From Chlorobium sp. N1 (lineage in GTDB: Bacteria; Bacteroidota; Chlorobiia; Chlorobiales; Chlorobiaceae): a stretch of DNA of 64,000 nucleotides. Under the pieces are notes generated by a model that saw only the letters and a list, made by a program, of their open reading frames with translations, made no database searches and was not told the origin of the DNA. A program made the position numbers and the translations under genes. This document shows positions 45,174-54,255 of the stretch, in pieces. Position 1 is the stretch's first letter, and every line of letters begins with the position of its first letter. Where the stretch lies: NCBI RefSeq assembly GCF_004332115.1, contig NZ_SJPA01000001.1, positions 186,001-250,000 of the forward strand, read 5' to 3'.

Positions 45174-46175
45174 ATGAAACGCATAGCAGTCCTGCTTGTG
45201 GCCCATGGAGAAGCCGAAACAGACAGCTTCGGCGAGAACTTCACGATGCTGCGACACACTTTCGAGCATGCCGCCGCCATCATCCCGTTACCCGCTCCGG
45301 TCCGGTTTGCCGCATCAGTGCTCGGGGCATTGAAAAACAGGCTGACCTTCCGTCGGCAGGACTACCGCTCACCCCAGAACACGATCACCCGAAAGCAGGC
45401 GTCCATGCTCCAGGAAAGGCTCGGGAATGCTGGGAGGTATGAAGGGAAATCCTTTGTGGCATATGCCGCATTCCATGCCACGCCGCCCTTCGTCGAAGAT
45501 GCCCTGCAACAAGACAGTGAGAGCGATACTTGGGTGCTGGTTTCGATGTCGCCGGTCGACAGCCAGGTTACCTCAGGGCGCCTCCGCCAGCTTGCCGAGT
45601 CCCATGCGCTCCATGGAGGCCGGAAGCAGCCGCTCGTCGTCGACGGGTTCTGGCATGATCCCGACCTTTTCCGGCTCTATCTGGACCATGTCTTCAACTA
45701 TGGCAGGACCGGGCACGACACGGCCCTGCTGCTGCTCTTTCACGGAACCCTCCTCAACGACCCCGAAGACGGTCCAAAGCAGATGCACAGCGGCCTCAGG
45801 AAACTACAGGCAATGGGACAGAGGCTCCTGGAAGCCTTCGCTGGGGACTCCAGGAACCGCTACCGGGAGATACGGCTCGCCTATCTCAACCCCGATGTCG
45901 GCGGAAGCTGGACCACCCCCTCCGTCTCGGAAGCCATCCAGGAGCTGTCGGCCGAAGGCGTCGGGCGCGTCGACATCTTCTGCTGCGGCTATTTTTCAGA
46001 CGGCACGGAGACCCTTCTCTATGCCGCCCGGGAGACAAAAAAATGCACGGTGCCGGATGTGCACCACCTGCCCTGCATCAACGACTCGGATTCCTTCATC
46101 GACCTGCTTGCGACAAGAATCCTCACGGCTGTCCGAGAGAACACCCAGGAAAGCTTCCGCGCCACCATGTCATGA
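45174..46175 (+). CDS. Ferrochelatase-family protein
   Basis: A 333-residue protein with the two-half HemH fold: an N-terminal LLVAHGEAETDSFGENF strand-loop, AYAAFHATPPFVEDAL in place of the substrate-lining region, LLLLFHGT with a His where HemH has the metal-ligand His, and GYFSDGTETLLYAARE matching the conserved Glu region (SDxxETL). The YLNPDVGGSWTTPSV block parallels HemH's SRVGxxxWLxP. Spread of substitutions suggests a divergent paralog rather than the housekeeping enzyme. Co-location with pigment genes could mean a tetrapyrrole chelatase, dechelatase or binding role. Confidence 0.7.
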   Translation: MKRIAVLLVAHGEAETDSFGENFTMLRHTFEHAAAIIPLPAPVRFAASVLGALKNRLTFRRQDYRSPQNTITRKQASMLQERLGNAGRYEGKSFVAYAAFHATPPFVEDALQQDSESDTWVLVSMSPVDSQVTSGRLRQLAESHALHGGRKQPLVVDGFWHDPDLFRLYLDHVFNYGRTGHDTALLLLFHGTLLNDPEDGPKQMHSGLRKLQAMGQRLLEAFAGDSRNRYREIRLAYLNPDVGGSWTTPSVSEAIQELSAEGVGRVDIFCCGYFSDGTETLLYAARETKKCTVPDVHHLPCINDSDSFIDLLATRILTAVRENTQESFRATMS

Positions 46176-46244
46176 ATCGCGAAAACACTTACATTTCTTT
46201 CATATATTCGATCATCCCAATCAACAAGAAAGCCCCCACCCGCA

Positions 46245-46943
46245 ATGCAGATCATCATCAACGACAAGCCCTGCGACGCCTCGATAGGCCAGACCATCTC
46301 CAAGGCGGCTCGCCTCAACCACAGCCATGTCGGCTACCTCTGCGGGGCCCATGGGGTATGCCAGACATGCCAGGTGATCGTACTGGAAGGCGGCGAATGC
46401 CTTTCGCCCCTCAATGATGTCGAAGAAGCCTTCCTGACCCCCAAGCAGGTTGCCTCAGGCATCCGTATGGCGTGCCGCGCCACCATCGAAAGGAAGGGCC
46501 CAATCAGGATCCTCTCCCGGCCAGAAGCCGTCCGCCGAATGCTCTTCACGGATCCCATGCCGCTCTTCGAATACGGCGCGGAAATAGGCACAGGCTTAGT
46601 CAGCCAGGCTCTTCCGGGGCTCGGCAACCTATTAGGGCGTGTAGTCAAGGGGGAACTTTTCAACGAAGACGAGCTCGAAGAGCTCCGCGATTCGCTCGAA
46701 GGTCTTGTCGGGCTCACCGTCGAGACGCTGCCGGAGTACCTTCCCTTCAAAGACGAGCTGATGGGAATGATCAAAACACTGCCGGTCGAACTGCCTGCAG
46801 AGCTACAACAGCTGATCCCTAACTTGAAGCTGCCGATAGGACTGCCTTTCATGGAGACAAAGCGGCAAAAAAAGTCAGCGAAGGCCGTTCAGATTGCCTT
46901 TACCCACCGGAAACCCGGTTCACAGGACCGGCAGGAGAAGTGA
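46245..46943 (+). CDS. [2Fe-2S] chlorosome envelope protein, CsmI/CsmJ/CsmX-like
   Basis: A 232-residue protein with an N-terminal adrenodoxin-type ferredoxin domain: C33, C39, C42 and C77 in the pattern CGAHGVCQTC...MACR. The C-terminal 130 residues hold amphipathic helices and DELEELRDSLEGLVGL-type segments. CsmI, CsmJ and CsmX are known chlorosome envelope proteins combining such a ferredoxin domain with an envelope-binding part; they regulate energy quenching according to redox state. Assignment to one of the three is not possible here. Last gene of the plus-strand unit, converging on dnaX. Confidence 0.8.
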   Translation: MQIIINDKPCDASIGQTISKAARLNHSHVGYLCGAHGVCQTCQVIVLEGGECLSPLNDVEEAFLTPKQVASGIRMACRATIERKGPIRILSRPEAVRRMLFTDPMPLFEYGAEIGTGLVSQALPGLGNLLGRVVKGELFNEDELEELRDSLEGLVGLTVETLPEYLPFKDELMGMIKTLPVELPAELQQLIPNLKLPIGLPFMETKRQKKSAKAVQIAFTHRKPGSQDRQEK

Positions 46944-46969
46944 CGCCCCCCCCCACAGCATCCCTTGCT

Positions 46970-48865
46970 TCAGTAGATCAGCTCGCCGCCGAACTCCGTG
47001 ACGATGTAGCGGACGACCTCGTTCTTGCGGGCCAGCTCCCCGAAAAGGTCGAACACGCTCTTCTCCCTCGTGCAGGCATCTTTTTCGGCGTCGTAGCGGA
47101 TGCGCACCTTGAGCGTCCGCCCGTAGAACTCGCTGAGCTTGCGGCCGAGCAGTTCCGCCTCCTGGAGTAGCTCCTCGCAGGAGAACTTGCGGCAGCAGAC
47201 GATCTCGAGGATCCCCTTGGCGCTGCAGGCAGTGATCTCGCACGACTGCAGATGGGTGGCCAGGATCGGCTCGCCGCCCTTCTGGAGGCTGTCGACGAAC
47301 TGGTTCCACTCGAGCCGGAGTGCCTGCACCTCGCCCTGGCTCTCCGCCGACGTGTCCCGGGCGGCTGCCGCACCGCCGCCGGAAACCGAAGGAAGGGACG
47401 AAGCCGGGTTGGAGACGTAGCCCGTGAACTTTTTCTGCCAGGAACTCAAGTCGAGCCCTCCCTCTCCCGGAGCCGGACGGACTGAGGGACGGGCGGAAGG
47501 CGCAGGGGGTGGAGCCGCCGACGGATCCACGGACGGGGCGGGAGGAGGAACCGGGGCCGGTTCGGGGACGGGAGAGGAAGTTTGGGCCGGTGATGGAACA
47601 GGAGCAGGGGAAGGAACGGCCGGAGCAGCGGGAGCGGCTGCCGCCGGCGGTTCGACGGCGGCAGCCTCCGGAGCCTTCGTTACGACGTCACGGGCTTTTT
47701 TTTTTGAGGCCTCCCCCGCTTCGGGAAGCCCGGCCGGGGAGCCGTGCAGCTCGACGAGGCGCAGGAGCGCCAGCTCGAAGCGGAACTGGTACTCGAACTG
47801 GAACTTCAGCTCCTTCTGGGTCTCGAGGAGAAAGGAGGCCATCCGCATGAGGTCTTCGGCGGAGAACTTCCTGGCGTCGGCCTCGTAGCGCTCGCAGACG
47901 GCCTCGGGACGCTCGACGAGGCGCGAGGAGCGCAGATTCTGGACCATGAGGAGGTTGCGCAGGTGCTCGATCAGCTTCTCGAGGAAGTCCTGTTCGTCGT
48001 AACCGTTCTGTATGACGAACTGGGCCACCTCGATCATCTTCGGGGCGTCGCCGGCAGCGATGGCGTCGGTCACCTGGAAGAGCTGCTCGTCGTCGATGTA
48101 GTTGAGCAGGTCGGCCACGCCGCGGTAGCTGATGGCGGCTTCCCCGTCGCCTTCGGCGGTGAAGGCGATCACCTGGTCGAGGATGCTCTGTGCGTCGCGC
48201 ATCGAACCCTGGGCCTTGCGACAGACCAGCTGGAGCGCATCCGGCTCGACCCGGATCCCTTCAGCGTCGCAAATCTGCTGGAGCTGCTCCTGGATACGGG
48301 GCAGCGGAATGCGCTTGAAGTTGAAACGCTGGCAGCGCGAGGCGATGGTCGCCGGGATCTTGTGCAGCTCGGTGGTGGCGAAGATGAAGATGGCGTGCGG
48401 CGGCGGCTCCTCGAGCGTCTTGAGGAAGGCGTTGAATGCCGCGATGGAGAGCATGTGCACCTCGTCGATGATGTAGACGCGGTAGCGGCCCTTCTGGGGC
48501 CCGTAGCGCACGTTCTCGCGCAGGGCCCGGATATCGTCGACGCTGTTGTTGGAGGCGGCGTCGAACTCGGCGATGTTCAGGCTCGTGCCGCTGTCGAAGT
48601 CGCGGCAACTCTCGCACTCCCCACAGGGTTCGGTGACGTTCTGGAGCCAGTCCGGGTCCTCGATCATCCGCTGGCAGTTGAGCGCCTTGGCGAAGACCCT
48701 GGCGGCCGTGGTCTTGCCGACGCCGCGCAGGCCGGAGAAGATGTAGCCGTGGCCGAGCCGGCCCATGCGCAGGGCGTTCTGTATCGTGCGGGTGATATGC
48801 TCCTGGGCCGTGATGTCGGCGAACTTCGCCGGCCTGTACTTTCTTGCGATTACCTGGTAACTCAT
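46970..48865 (-). CDS. dnaX: DNA polymerase III subunits gamma/tau
   Basis: A 631-residue clamp-loader ATPase. Walker A GLRGVGKTT at 45-53; zinc cysteines C64, C81, C84 and C87; DEVHMLS Walker B; sensor region ATTELHKIPATIASRCQRF. After domain III (about residue 370) comes a Pro/Ala-rich linker (about 385-480), then the tau-specific C-terminus. An A10 run at 47696-47705 covers codons 387-390, where a one-base slip in either direction leads to a stop within a few codons (see findings). The start overlaps the stop of the YihY gene by four bases. Confidence 0.96.
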   Translation of the reverse strand: MSYQVIARKYRPAKFADITAQEHITRTIQNALRMGRLGHGYIFSGLRGVGKTTAARVFAKALNCQRMIEDPDWLQNVTEPCGECESCRDFDSGTSLNIAEFDAASNNSVDDIRALRENVRYGPQKGRYRVYIIDEVHMLSIAAFNAFLKTLEEPPPHAIFIFATTELHKIPATIASRCQRFNFKRIPLPRIQEQLQQICDAEGIRVEPDALQLVCRKAQGSMRDAQSILDQVIAFTAEGDGEAAISYRGVADLLNYIDDEQLFQVTDAIAAGDAPKMIEVAQFVIQNGYDEQDFLEKLIEHLRNLLMVQNLRSSRLVERPEAVCERYEADARKFSAEDLMRMASFLLETQKELKFQFEYQFRFELALLRLVELHGSPAGLPEAGEASKKKARDVVTKAPEAAAVEPPAAAAPAAPAVPSPAPVPSPAQTSSPVPEPAPVPPPAPSVDPSAAPPPAPSARPSVRPAPGEGGLDLSSWQKKFTGYVSNPASSLPSVSGGGAAAARDTSAESQGEVQALRLEWNQFVDSLQKGGEPILATHLQSCEITACSAKGILEIVCCRKFSCEELLQEAELLGRKLSEFYGRTLKVRIRYDAEKDACTREKSVFDLFGELARKNEVVRYIVTEFGGELIY

Positions 48866-50145
48866 GCTGGACCTTCGTTGCTCCCTTCCATCAGTTGTAA
48901 GAGGGGTACGCGCATCTCATTGCTGAGGAATGCGCCGAGACGCTCCCGGACCCCCTGCAGTTCAGCTCCATCCCCCGCCGGGTCGCGCCCGGAGAACTCC
49001 TCGGCCCCGAAATCGGGCGGAAGGCTGCAATAGAGATCGTACAGCGTGAGGGAATGGAGGTCGCCCGTCACAGCCATCCCGCCTCCGGCGGTCAGGTGGA
49101 CGAAGCGGCAGTCAAGAAGAATATCCACAATTTTTCTTAAAGAGGAAGGGTTCTCGCGAGGAAACTCCCTGAGAATTTTTTTCATGTCCACCGGCCCCCC
49201 CTGCCGCTCGAGCCGCAGGACGAAACCGAGGACCGCCAGTACGAGGGGAACGCCGCGCAGGGGGTCGAACTCCACCCCGGCGCCGCCGGAAGGCCTGCGC
49301 GCCCCGAGGCAGTAGACCACCTCGGCACCGCTGAGCACGACGACCCATCCGAGATAGATCCAGAAGAAGAGCATCGGAATGACCGAAAGCGCCCCGTAGA
49401 TGTGCTCGAAGGTGGCCACGTTCGAGACGTAGAAGGCGAACCAGCGCCTGGAGATCTCGAAGAGCAGCGTAGCCAGGAGCGCGCCGGTGAGGGCATGCAG
49501 GAAACGGACCCTGCGGTTCGGCACGAGCAGGTAGAGCAGGAGGAGCGCCAGCGCCGTAATGCCGGAGGGAAGGAAGGAGAGCAGGCGGGTCTTCAGCTCG
49601 ACGAGCGGGCCTTGGGTGAAGACCGTGTACCAGACGAACGAACTGGCCGTCAGGCTCGCGGCAAAGAGGATGGGACCGAGGGTCAGTACGGTCCAGTAGA
49701 GGGTGAAGCCCTGCAGCGCCTTGCGCGGCGAGTGCACCTCCCAGATCTCGTTGAGGGTGCTGTCGACGGTCGAAAGGAGCACGAGGGCGACGATGAAGAG
49801 GAAGAGCGCCCCGAAGAAGGGCATGGTGAAGGTGTTGCCGATGAAGCCGGAGAAGTACTCGCGGATCATGCCACCGGTGCCGGGCACGAAATTGCTCACG
49901 ATGAAGTCCTCGACATAGGGCTGGAACGGAGCGAAAACCGCGAAAACGTTGAGAACGGAGAGCACGACGGCCAGGAGCGGCACGATGGAAAGAAGGGTCT
50001 GGAAGGCCAGCGAGCCGGCGCTGAGGAAGATGCGGTCGTGAACGAAGTTCTGGAAGAGGAACGGCACGAACGAGCGCAGGAAATCACCTGCCGCCCTGAG
50101 CCACCGCCCCGGGCCCTTCGTTATGCTGCTGGTGCCAGATGCCAT
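48862..50145 (-). CDS. YihY/BrkB-family inner-membrane protein
   Basis: A 427-residue protein with six or so membrane helices in the first 290 residues and a soluble C-terminal extension of about 130 residues. Family marks: DRIFLSAGSLAFQTLLSIVPLLA and LFFWIYLGWVVVLSGAEV. Formerly annotated as ribonuclease BN, a function not supported for this family; the role is unknown. The C-terminal part resembles a winged-helix region (MKKILREFPRENPSSLRKIVDIL in part). Its stop overlaps the dnaX start. Confidence 0.88.
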   Translation of the reverse strand: MASGTSSITKGPGRWLRAAGDFLRSFVPFLFQNFVHDRIFLSAGSLAFQTLLSIVPLLAVVLSVLNVFAVFAPFQPYVEDFIVSNFVPGTGGMIREYFSGFIGNTFTMPFFGALFLFIVALVLLSTVDSTLNEIWEVHSPRKALQGFTLYWTVLTLGPILFAASLTASSFVWYTVFTQGPLVELKTRLLSFLPSGITALALLLLYLLVPNRRVRFLHALTGALLATLLFEISRRWFAFYVSNVATFEHIYGALSVIPMLFFWIYLGWVVVLSGAEVVYCLGARRPSGGAGVEFDPLRGVPLVLAVLGFVLRLERQGGPVDMKKILREFPRENPSSLRKIVDILLDCRFVHLTAGGGMAVTGDLHSLTLYDLYCSLPPDFGAEEFSGRDPAGDGAELQGVRERLGAFLSNEMRVPLLQLMEGSNEGPA

Positions 50146-50208
50146 GTTCCGGTTCGTTCAGGGTTCGTTCGGTCCGTATGCAGGGAGATTCTGCAGTAAG
50201 ATAGCAAT

Positions 50209-51486
50209 TCAGCGGGAATCGGCGGCATCGGAAGCCGAACCGCCCGCCATGCTGCTTTCGCTTCGGACCCTCGTCATGAGCAGGAGCCCGGCCGTAAAGA
50301 AGAGCAGCAGCGAGCCGAGCGCCGCCTTCTGGCTCCCGGCGCCGGCCGAGACCAGGCCGAAGACCAGCGGGCCGGCGATCGCCGAGGCCTTGCCGAAGGT
50401 GCCGTCGTAGAACCCGAAGAACTCGGCCAGGTGCGCCCTCGGCGTCAGGCGGGCCATCATGGAGCGCGACGCCGCCTGCGAAGAGCCCATCGACATGCCG
50501 GCGAGCATGCCGGTGGCCATGAAGAGATCCTTGCCCTCGCCGACGATGCCGAGGAGAATGACCGCGAACCAGATGAAGAGGGTGATGACGATGGTTCGCT
50601 TCGGGCCGATCCGGTCGGTCACGAACCCGAAGAGCACCGAACCCAGGATGGCGGTCGTCTGCACCGTCATGAAGAAGACGATCAGCTCGCCGCTCGTGAA
50701 GTGGAGGGTGTTCTGGGCATAGATCGAGGCGAAGGCGATGACCGTCAGGATGGCGTCGTTGTAGAAGAAGTAGGCCAGGAGGAATCGGGAGAGATCGGGA
50801 AAGGAGCGGATATGGGCGATGGTAGTCTGCACCTCCCGAACGGAGCGCATGACCCCCGCCAGCGAAAGCGCCGGGCCTTTCTGCTTGCCGGAATCGCGGA
50901 GTACGAGAAAGAGCGGCGTGGCGAAGAGCGCGAAGAACCCCGCAGACAAGAGGAAGCTCAGCTGAATGTTCGCCTGGTTGACCGCCGTCACGCCCCCCTC
51001 GAGCAGCGGACGGAGGAGCAGGAGGATGGAGAGCGCTCCGAGATAGCCCATCGCGTAGCCGTAGCCGGAAAGCCGGCCGATGCTCTTTTCCGAGGTGATC
51101 TCCTTGAGGTAGGCGTCGTAGAAGACGAGCCCGCCCTCGAAGCCCATGTTGGCAAGGACGAAGAGCACGACGGCCATGACGGCCGTACCGGGACCGGAGA
51201 GGGAGAGCAGCGCCGTCGCAACGACCGAAAGCAGCGTGAAGGAGAAGAGGAAGCGCTTGCGCCGTCCCGAGAGGTCCGAGGCGGCGCCGAGAACGGGCGA
51301 GACGAGGGCGACGAGCAGCATGGAAACACTGACGGCCGCACCCCAGAGGGCGTCGCCGGATGGATCCCCCATGCAGATGACGTTCTTGAAATAGAGCGGG
51401 AAGACGAAGGTGACCATCATCACGCTGAAGGAGGTGTTGGCATAGTCGAACAGCAGCCATGCGAGCACCTTCCCTCTTCCAGTCAC
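50209..51486 (-). CDS. MFS transporter (UMF1-like)
   Basis: A 425-residue, 12-helix major facilitator. N-terminal LAWLLFDYANTSFSVMMVTFVFPLYF is typical of the UMF1 (Vacuole effluxer Atg22-like) family; the loop motif ASDLSGRRKRFLF after helix 2 and RIGPKRT after helix 8 are MFS signatures, and SQAASRSMMARLTP occurs near helix 11. Substrate unknown. It lies 13 bases downstream of purQ on the same strand and may be co-transcribed with the purine genes. Confidence 0.9.
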   Translation of the reverse strand: MTGRGKVLAWLLFDYANTSFSVMMVTFVFPLYFKNVICMGDPSGDALWGAAVSVSMLLVALVSPVLGAASDLSGRRKRFLFSFTLLSVVATALLSLSGPGTAVMAVVLFVLANMGFEGGLVFYDAYLKEITSEKSIGRLSGYGYAMGYLGALSILLLLRPLLEGGVTAVNQANIQLSFLLSAGFFALFATPLFLVLRDSGKQKGPALSLAGVMRSVREVQTTIAHIRSFPDLSRFLLAYFFYNDAILTVIAFASIYAQNTLHFTSGELIVFFMTVQTTAILGSVLFGFVTDRIGPKRTIVITLFIWFAVILLGIVGEGKDLFMATGMLAGMSMGSSQAASRSMMARLTPRAHLAEFFGFYDGTFGKASAIAGPLVFGLVSAGAGSQKAALGSLLLFFTAGLLLMTRVRSESSMAGGSASDAADSR

Positions 51487-51499
51487 GGCGGGGCGGGGC

Positions 51500-52195
51500 T
51501 TAGAGCTGGCTGAAGAGGGACTCGAACATGCGCCGCCCGTCTTCGGAGCCGAGGAGTTGTTCGCTGGCCCGTTCAGGGTGCGGCATGAGCCCGAGCACGT
51601 TGCCCCGGCGGTTGGTGATGCCGGCGATGCTCGAGACCGAGCCGTTGGGGTTCGATTCGTCGCTCACCCGACCCTCGCGGTCGCAGTAGCGGAACGCCAC
51701 CTGGCCGTGTTCCTCGAGGCTTTCGATCACCTCGGCCGGAGCGAAGTAGTTGCCCTCGCCGTGGGCGATGGGAATGCTGAGGACCTCGCCCTTTGCGTAG
51801 AGTTTCGTGAACATGGTGGAGCTGTTCTCCGTCCTGATGAAGGTATCCCGGCAGAGGAACTTCTTGTCGCGGTTCTTCGAGAGCGCACCCTCGAGCAGGC
51901 CGCTCTCGAGCAGCACCTGGAACCCGTTGCAGATGCCGAGCACGGGAAGGCCCTTTCCGGCAGCCTCCACGATCTCCTGCATGATCGGGGAGAATCGCGC
52001 GATGGAACCGGCGCGCAGGTAGTCGCCGTAGGAGAAGCCGCCGGGAAGGATGATCGCCCTGGCCCCCTGGAGATCGTGCGAGCCGTGCCAGAGCATGACG
52101 GGCCGGACGCCCTCGAACGACGAGACGGCATGCATGGTGTCATGATCACAGTTCGATCCAGGGAAAACAACGACCCCTACGGAGATATCAGCCAT
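51500..52195 (-). CDS. purQ: Phosphoribosylformylglycinamidine synthase subunit PurQ
   Basis: A 231-residue class I glutamine amidotransferase giving ammonia to PurL in purine synthesis. Nucleophile Cys in [13 protein letters not shown], with [12 protein letters not shown] at the start and the His-Glu pair at MPHPERASE. Length is normal for the small PurQ of the PurSLQ system. ATG at 52195; purS lies 40 bases upstream. Confidence 0.97.
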   Translation of the reverse strand: MADISVGVVVFPGSNCDHDTMHAVSSFEGVRPVMLWHGSHDLQGARAIILPGGFSYGDYLRAGSIARFSPIMQEIVEAAGKGLPVLGICNGFQVLLESGLLEGALSKNRDKKFLCRDTFIRTENSSTMFTKLYAKGEVLSIPIAHGEGNYFAPAEVIESLEEHGQVAFRYCDREGRVSDESNPNGSVSSIAGITNRRGNVLGLMPHPERASEQLLGSEDGRRMFESLFSQL

Positions 52196-52235
52196 GTGTC
52201 AGCGGATTTTGTGGATGAACGGGAAAGGGAAGCCT

Positions 52236-52487
52236 TCAGGCCTGCTCCAGTTCGAATGAATAGTTTTCCATAACCGGGTTCGAGAGCAGCTTCAGACAGA
52301 TCTCGTTGCAGACCCGTTCGGCCTCTCCCCGATCATGTTCATTGATGCTCACCTCGATGTACTTGCCGATCCTGGCCGAACCAACGCTGCCGTACCCGAG
52401 GTTGAGCAGGGCGTGCTCGACGGCTTTTCCCTGGACATCGAGAATGGACTGGCGGAGCGTCACCTTAATCTTAGCGGTATATGCCAT
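52236..52487 (-). CDS. purS: Phosphoribosylformylglycinamidine synthase subunit PurS
   Basis: An 83-residue subunit bridging PurQ and PurL. YTAKIKVTLRQSILDVQGKAVEHAL is characteristic (read in part), as is the SVGSARIGKYIEVSI segment. Operon with purQ; purL is not next to them. Confidence 0.95.
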   Translation of the reverse strand: MAYTAKIKVTLRQSILDVQGKAVEHALLNLGYGSVGSARIGKYIEVSINEHDRGEAERVCNEICLKLLSNPVMENYSFELEQA

Positions 52488-52517
52488 GGTCGGAACGGGT
52501 GGTTGGTTGGTGGAATT

Positions 52518-53336
52518 TCAGGCGACCCGCTGCCGCACGAACAGCGTGAACGAGCGCAGGATGCCGAGCAGAATATACAACAACATGGCCAGAAAAAAAG
52601 CCTTCGTCTGAAAGACGAGGACGGAGAACGCCGCGAGGCCGTAGAGCAGCATCTGCAGGGGCCGGCGTCGGAAGGACTCGGCCGTCGGCTTCGGCAGGGC
52701 GTCGTAGTTGACCTTGCTGACCATGAGCAGCGCGAGGATCACCGAAAGCCAGCCCAGCACCGCCGGCATCATCTCCACGGGGAAAAAGCGCTCGGACTGC
52801 ATCCAGAGCACGAAGCCCGCGATGGTGAGTGCCTGGGCGGGGGTCGGCAGCCCCGAGAAGGAGTCCTTGCTGTAGCCGATCATGCTGATGTTGAAACGGG
52901 CGAGCCGCAGTCCGCTGCCGATCATGAGCAGGGCGCTGAGCGCCAGGCCGAGCATGCCGGGAATGCTCTCGAGCCCGAACTTGTAGGCCAGGTAGGCCGG
53001 TGCGGCGCCGAAGGAGACAAGGTCGGAGAGGGAGTCGAGCTCGAAGCCGAAATCGGAGATCCCGTTGGTGGCCCGGGCGACGAATCCGTCGACGGTGTCG
53101 AAAAACGCCGCCAGGACGATGAGCCAGCAGGCCGCGACGTAGCTGCCCTCGCCCGACATGACGATGGAGGCGTAGCCGGACACCATGTTCATGACGGTGA
53201 AGACGGAGGGGAAAAACGAGCGGGAGACGAAGGGGAAACGCTGCGGCCGCTCGGGGGAGTCCTGGCCGATGCAGGGCGGATAGCGTTTCGATTCGGTGGT
53301 ATTGGGGGGAGCGGCCATAAGGGTGACAGACTTCAT
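52518..53336 (-). CDS. pssA: CDP-diacylglycerol-serine O-phosphatidyltransferase
   Basis: A 272-residue membrane enzyme making phosphatidylserine from CDP-diacylglycerol. The CDP-alcohol phosphatidyltransferase motif D-x2-DG-x2-AR-x8-G-x3-D-x3-D is read in DTVDGFVARATNGISDFGFE and the following LDSLSD. About seven hydrophobic helices. The start is uncertain among ATGs at 53339, 53336 and 53318; the N-terminal 40 residues are polar and poorly conserved. Confidence 0.9.
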   Translation of the reverse strand: MKSVTLMAAPPNTTESKRYPPCIGQDSPERPQRFPFVSRSFFPSVFTVMNMVSGYASIVMSGEGSYVAACWLIVLAAFFDTVDGFVARATNGISDFGFELDSLSDLVSFGAAPAYLAYKFGLESIPGMLGLALSALLMIGSGLRLARFNISMIGYSKDSFSGLPTPAQALTIAGFVLWMQSERFFPVEMMPAVLGWLSVILALLMVSKVNYDALPKPTAESFRRRPLQMLLYGLAAFSVLVFQTKAFFLAMLLYILLGILRSFTLFVRQRVA

Positions 53337-53421
53337 CATGATGATCGGCAGCCGGCGGGCCTGCCGTCTAAAGTACAATGTTTCGCCGAGGCTGTAAAGC
53401 CCAGGTCTCCTGCGGGGAGGA

Positions 53422-54255
53422 TCAGTAGCTCTCCTCCGCCGAGGGGAAGCCGCCGCTCTGGACATCGGAGACATACCGGCGGACGGACTCTTCGATGATG
53501 GTGTTGAGGTCGGCGTACTGGCGCACGAAACGGGGGTGGAACTCCCGATTGAGGCCGAGGATGTCGTTGACGACGAGCACCTGGCCGTCGCACTCCACTC
53601 CGGCGCCGATGCCGATCGTCGGGATGGAGAGCATCCCGGAGATCTCCCCGGCCAGGGACGAGGGGATCTTTTCGAGCACGACGGCGAAGGCTCCGGCACG
53701 TTCGAGCGCCGCGGCGTCCTCGAGCAGCTGCTCGGCTTCGGCCCGGTCCTCGGCCCGCACCTTGTAGCTGCCGTACTTGTATATTGACTGTGGCATGAGG
53801 CCGAGATGGCCCATGACGGGGATGCCGGCATCGGTGATGCGCCTGACGGTGTCGGCGATAGTGCGCCCGCCCTCCATCTTCACGGCGTCGCACTCGTGCT
53901 CCTTCATGATCTTTCCGGCGTTGCGCAGGGCCTCCTCCCCGGAGAGCTGGTAGCTCATGAAGGGCATGTCGACGACCACCATGGCCCGGCCGGTCTCGGC
54001 CTGCACCCCCCGCACGACCGCCCTGGCATGGTAGATCATCTCGTCGACGGTGATGGGCAGGGTGGTGTTGTGGCCGGAAAAGACGTTGCTTGCCGAGTCG
54101 CCGACGAGGATGACGTCGATGCCGGCCCGATCGAGGATCCTCGACATCGTATAGTCATAGGCGGTGAGGACGGAGATCTTCTCGCCGTTCTGCTTCATGT
54201 CGTAGAGGCGGCGCGTGGTGACGTGGGCGGCCTTCTGCTGTGCGCTTTTGTTCAT
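53422..54255 (-). CDS. panB: 3-methyl-2-oxobutanoate hydroxymethyltransferase
   Basis: A 277-residue PanB, adding a hydroxymethyl group from methylenetetrahydrofolate to ketoisovalerate in pantothenate and CoA synthesis. Motifs: [27 protein letters not shown] (in part), [15 protein letters not shown], and catalytic Glu region [10 protein letters not shown]. The start overlaps the stop of the lipoate-ligase-like gene (ATGA), so the two are coupled. Confidence 0.96.
   Translation of the reverse strand: MNKSAQQKAAHVTTRRLYDMKQNGEKISVLTAYDYTMSRILDRAGIDVILVGDSASNVFSGHNTTLPITVDEMIYHARAVVRGVQAETGRAMVVVDMPFMSYQLSGEEALRNAGKIMKEHECDAVKMEGGRTIADTVRRITDAGIPVMGHLGLMPQSIYKYGSYKVRAEDRAEAEQLLEDAAALERAGAFAVVLEKIPSSLAGEISGMLSIPTIGIGAGVECDGQVLVVNDILGLNREFHPRFVRQYADLNTIIEESVRRYVSDVQSGGFPSAEESY

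Noticed and set aside
46930-46945. C9 homopolymer at the end of the CsmI/J-like gene as phase-variation switch
   Set aside because: It falls at or after the stop codon, so a length change would not alter the protein; similar C9 runs occur in other intergenic gaps (near 29363 and 57525).
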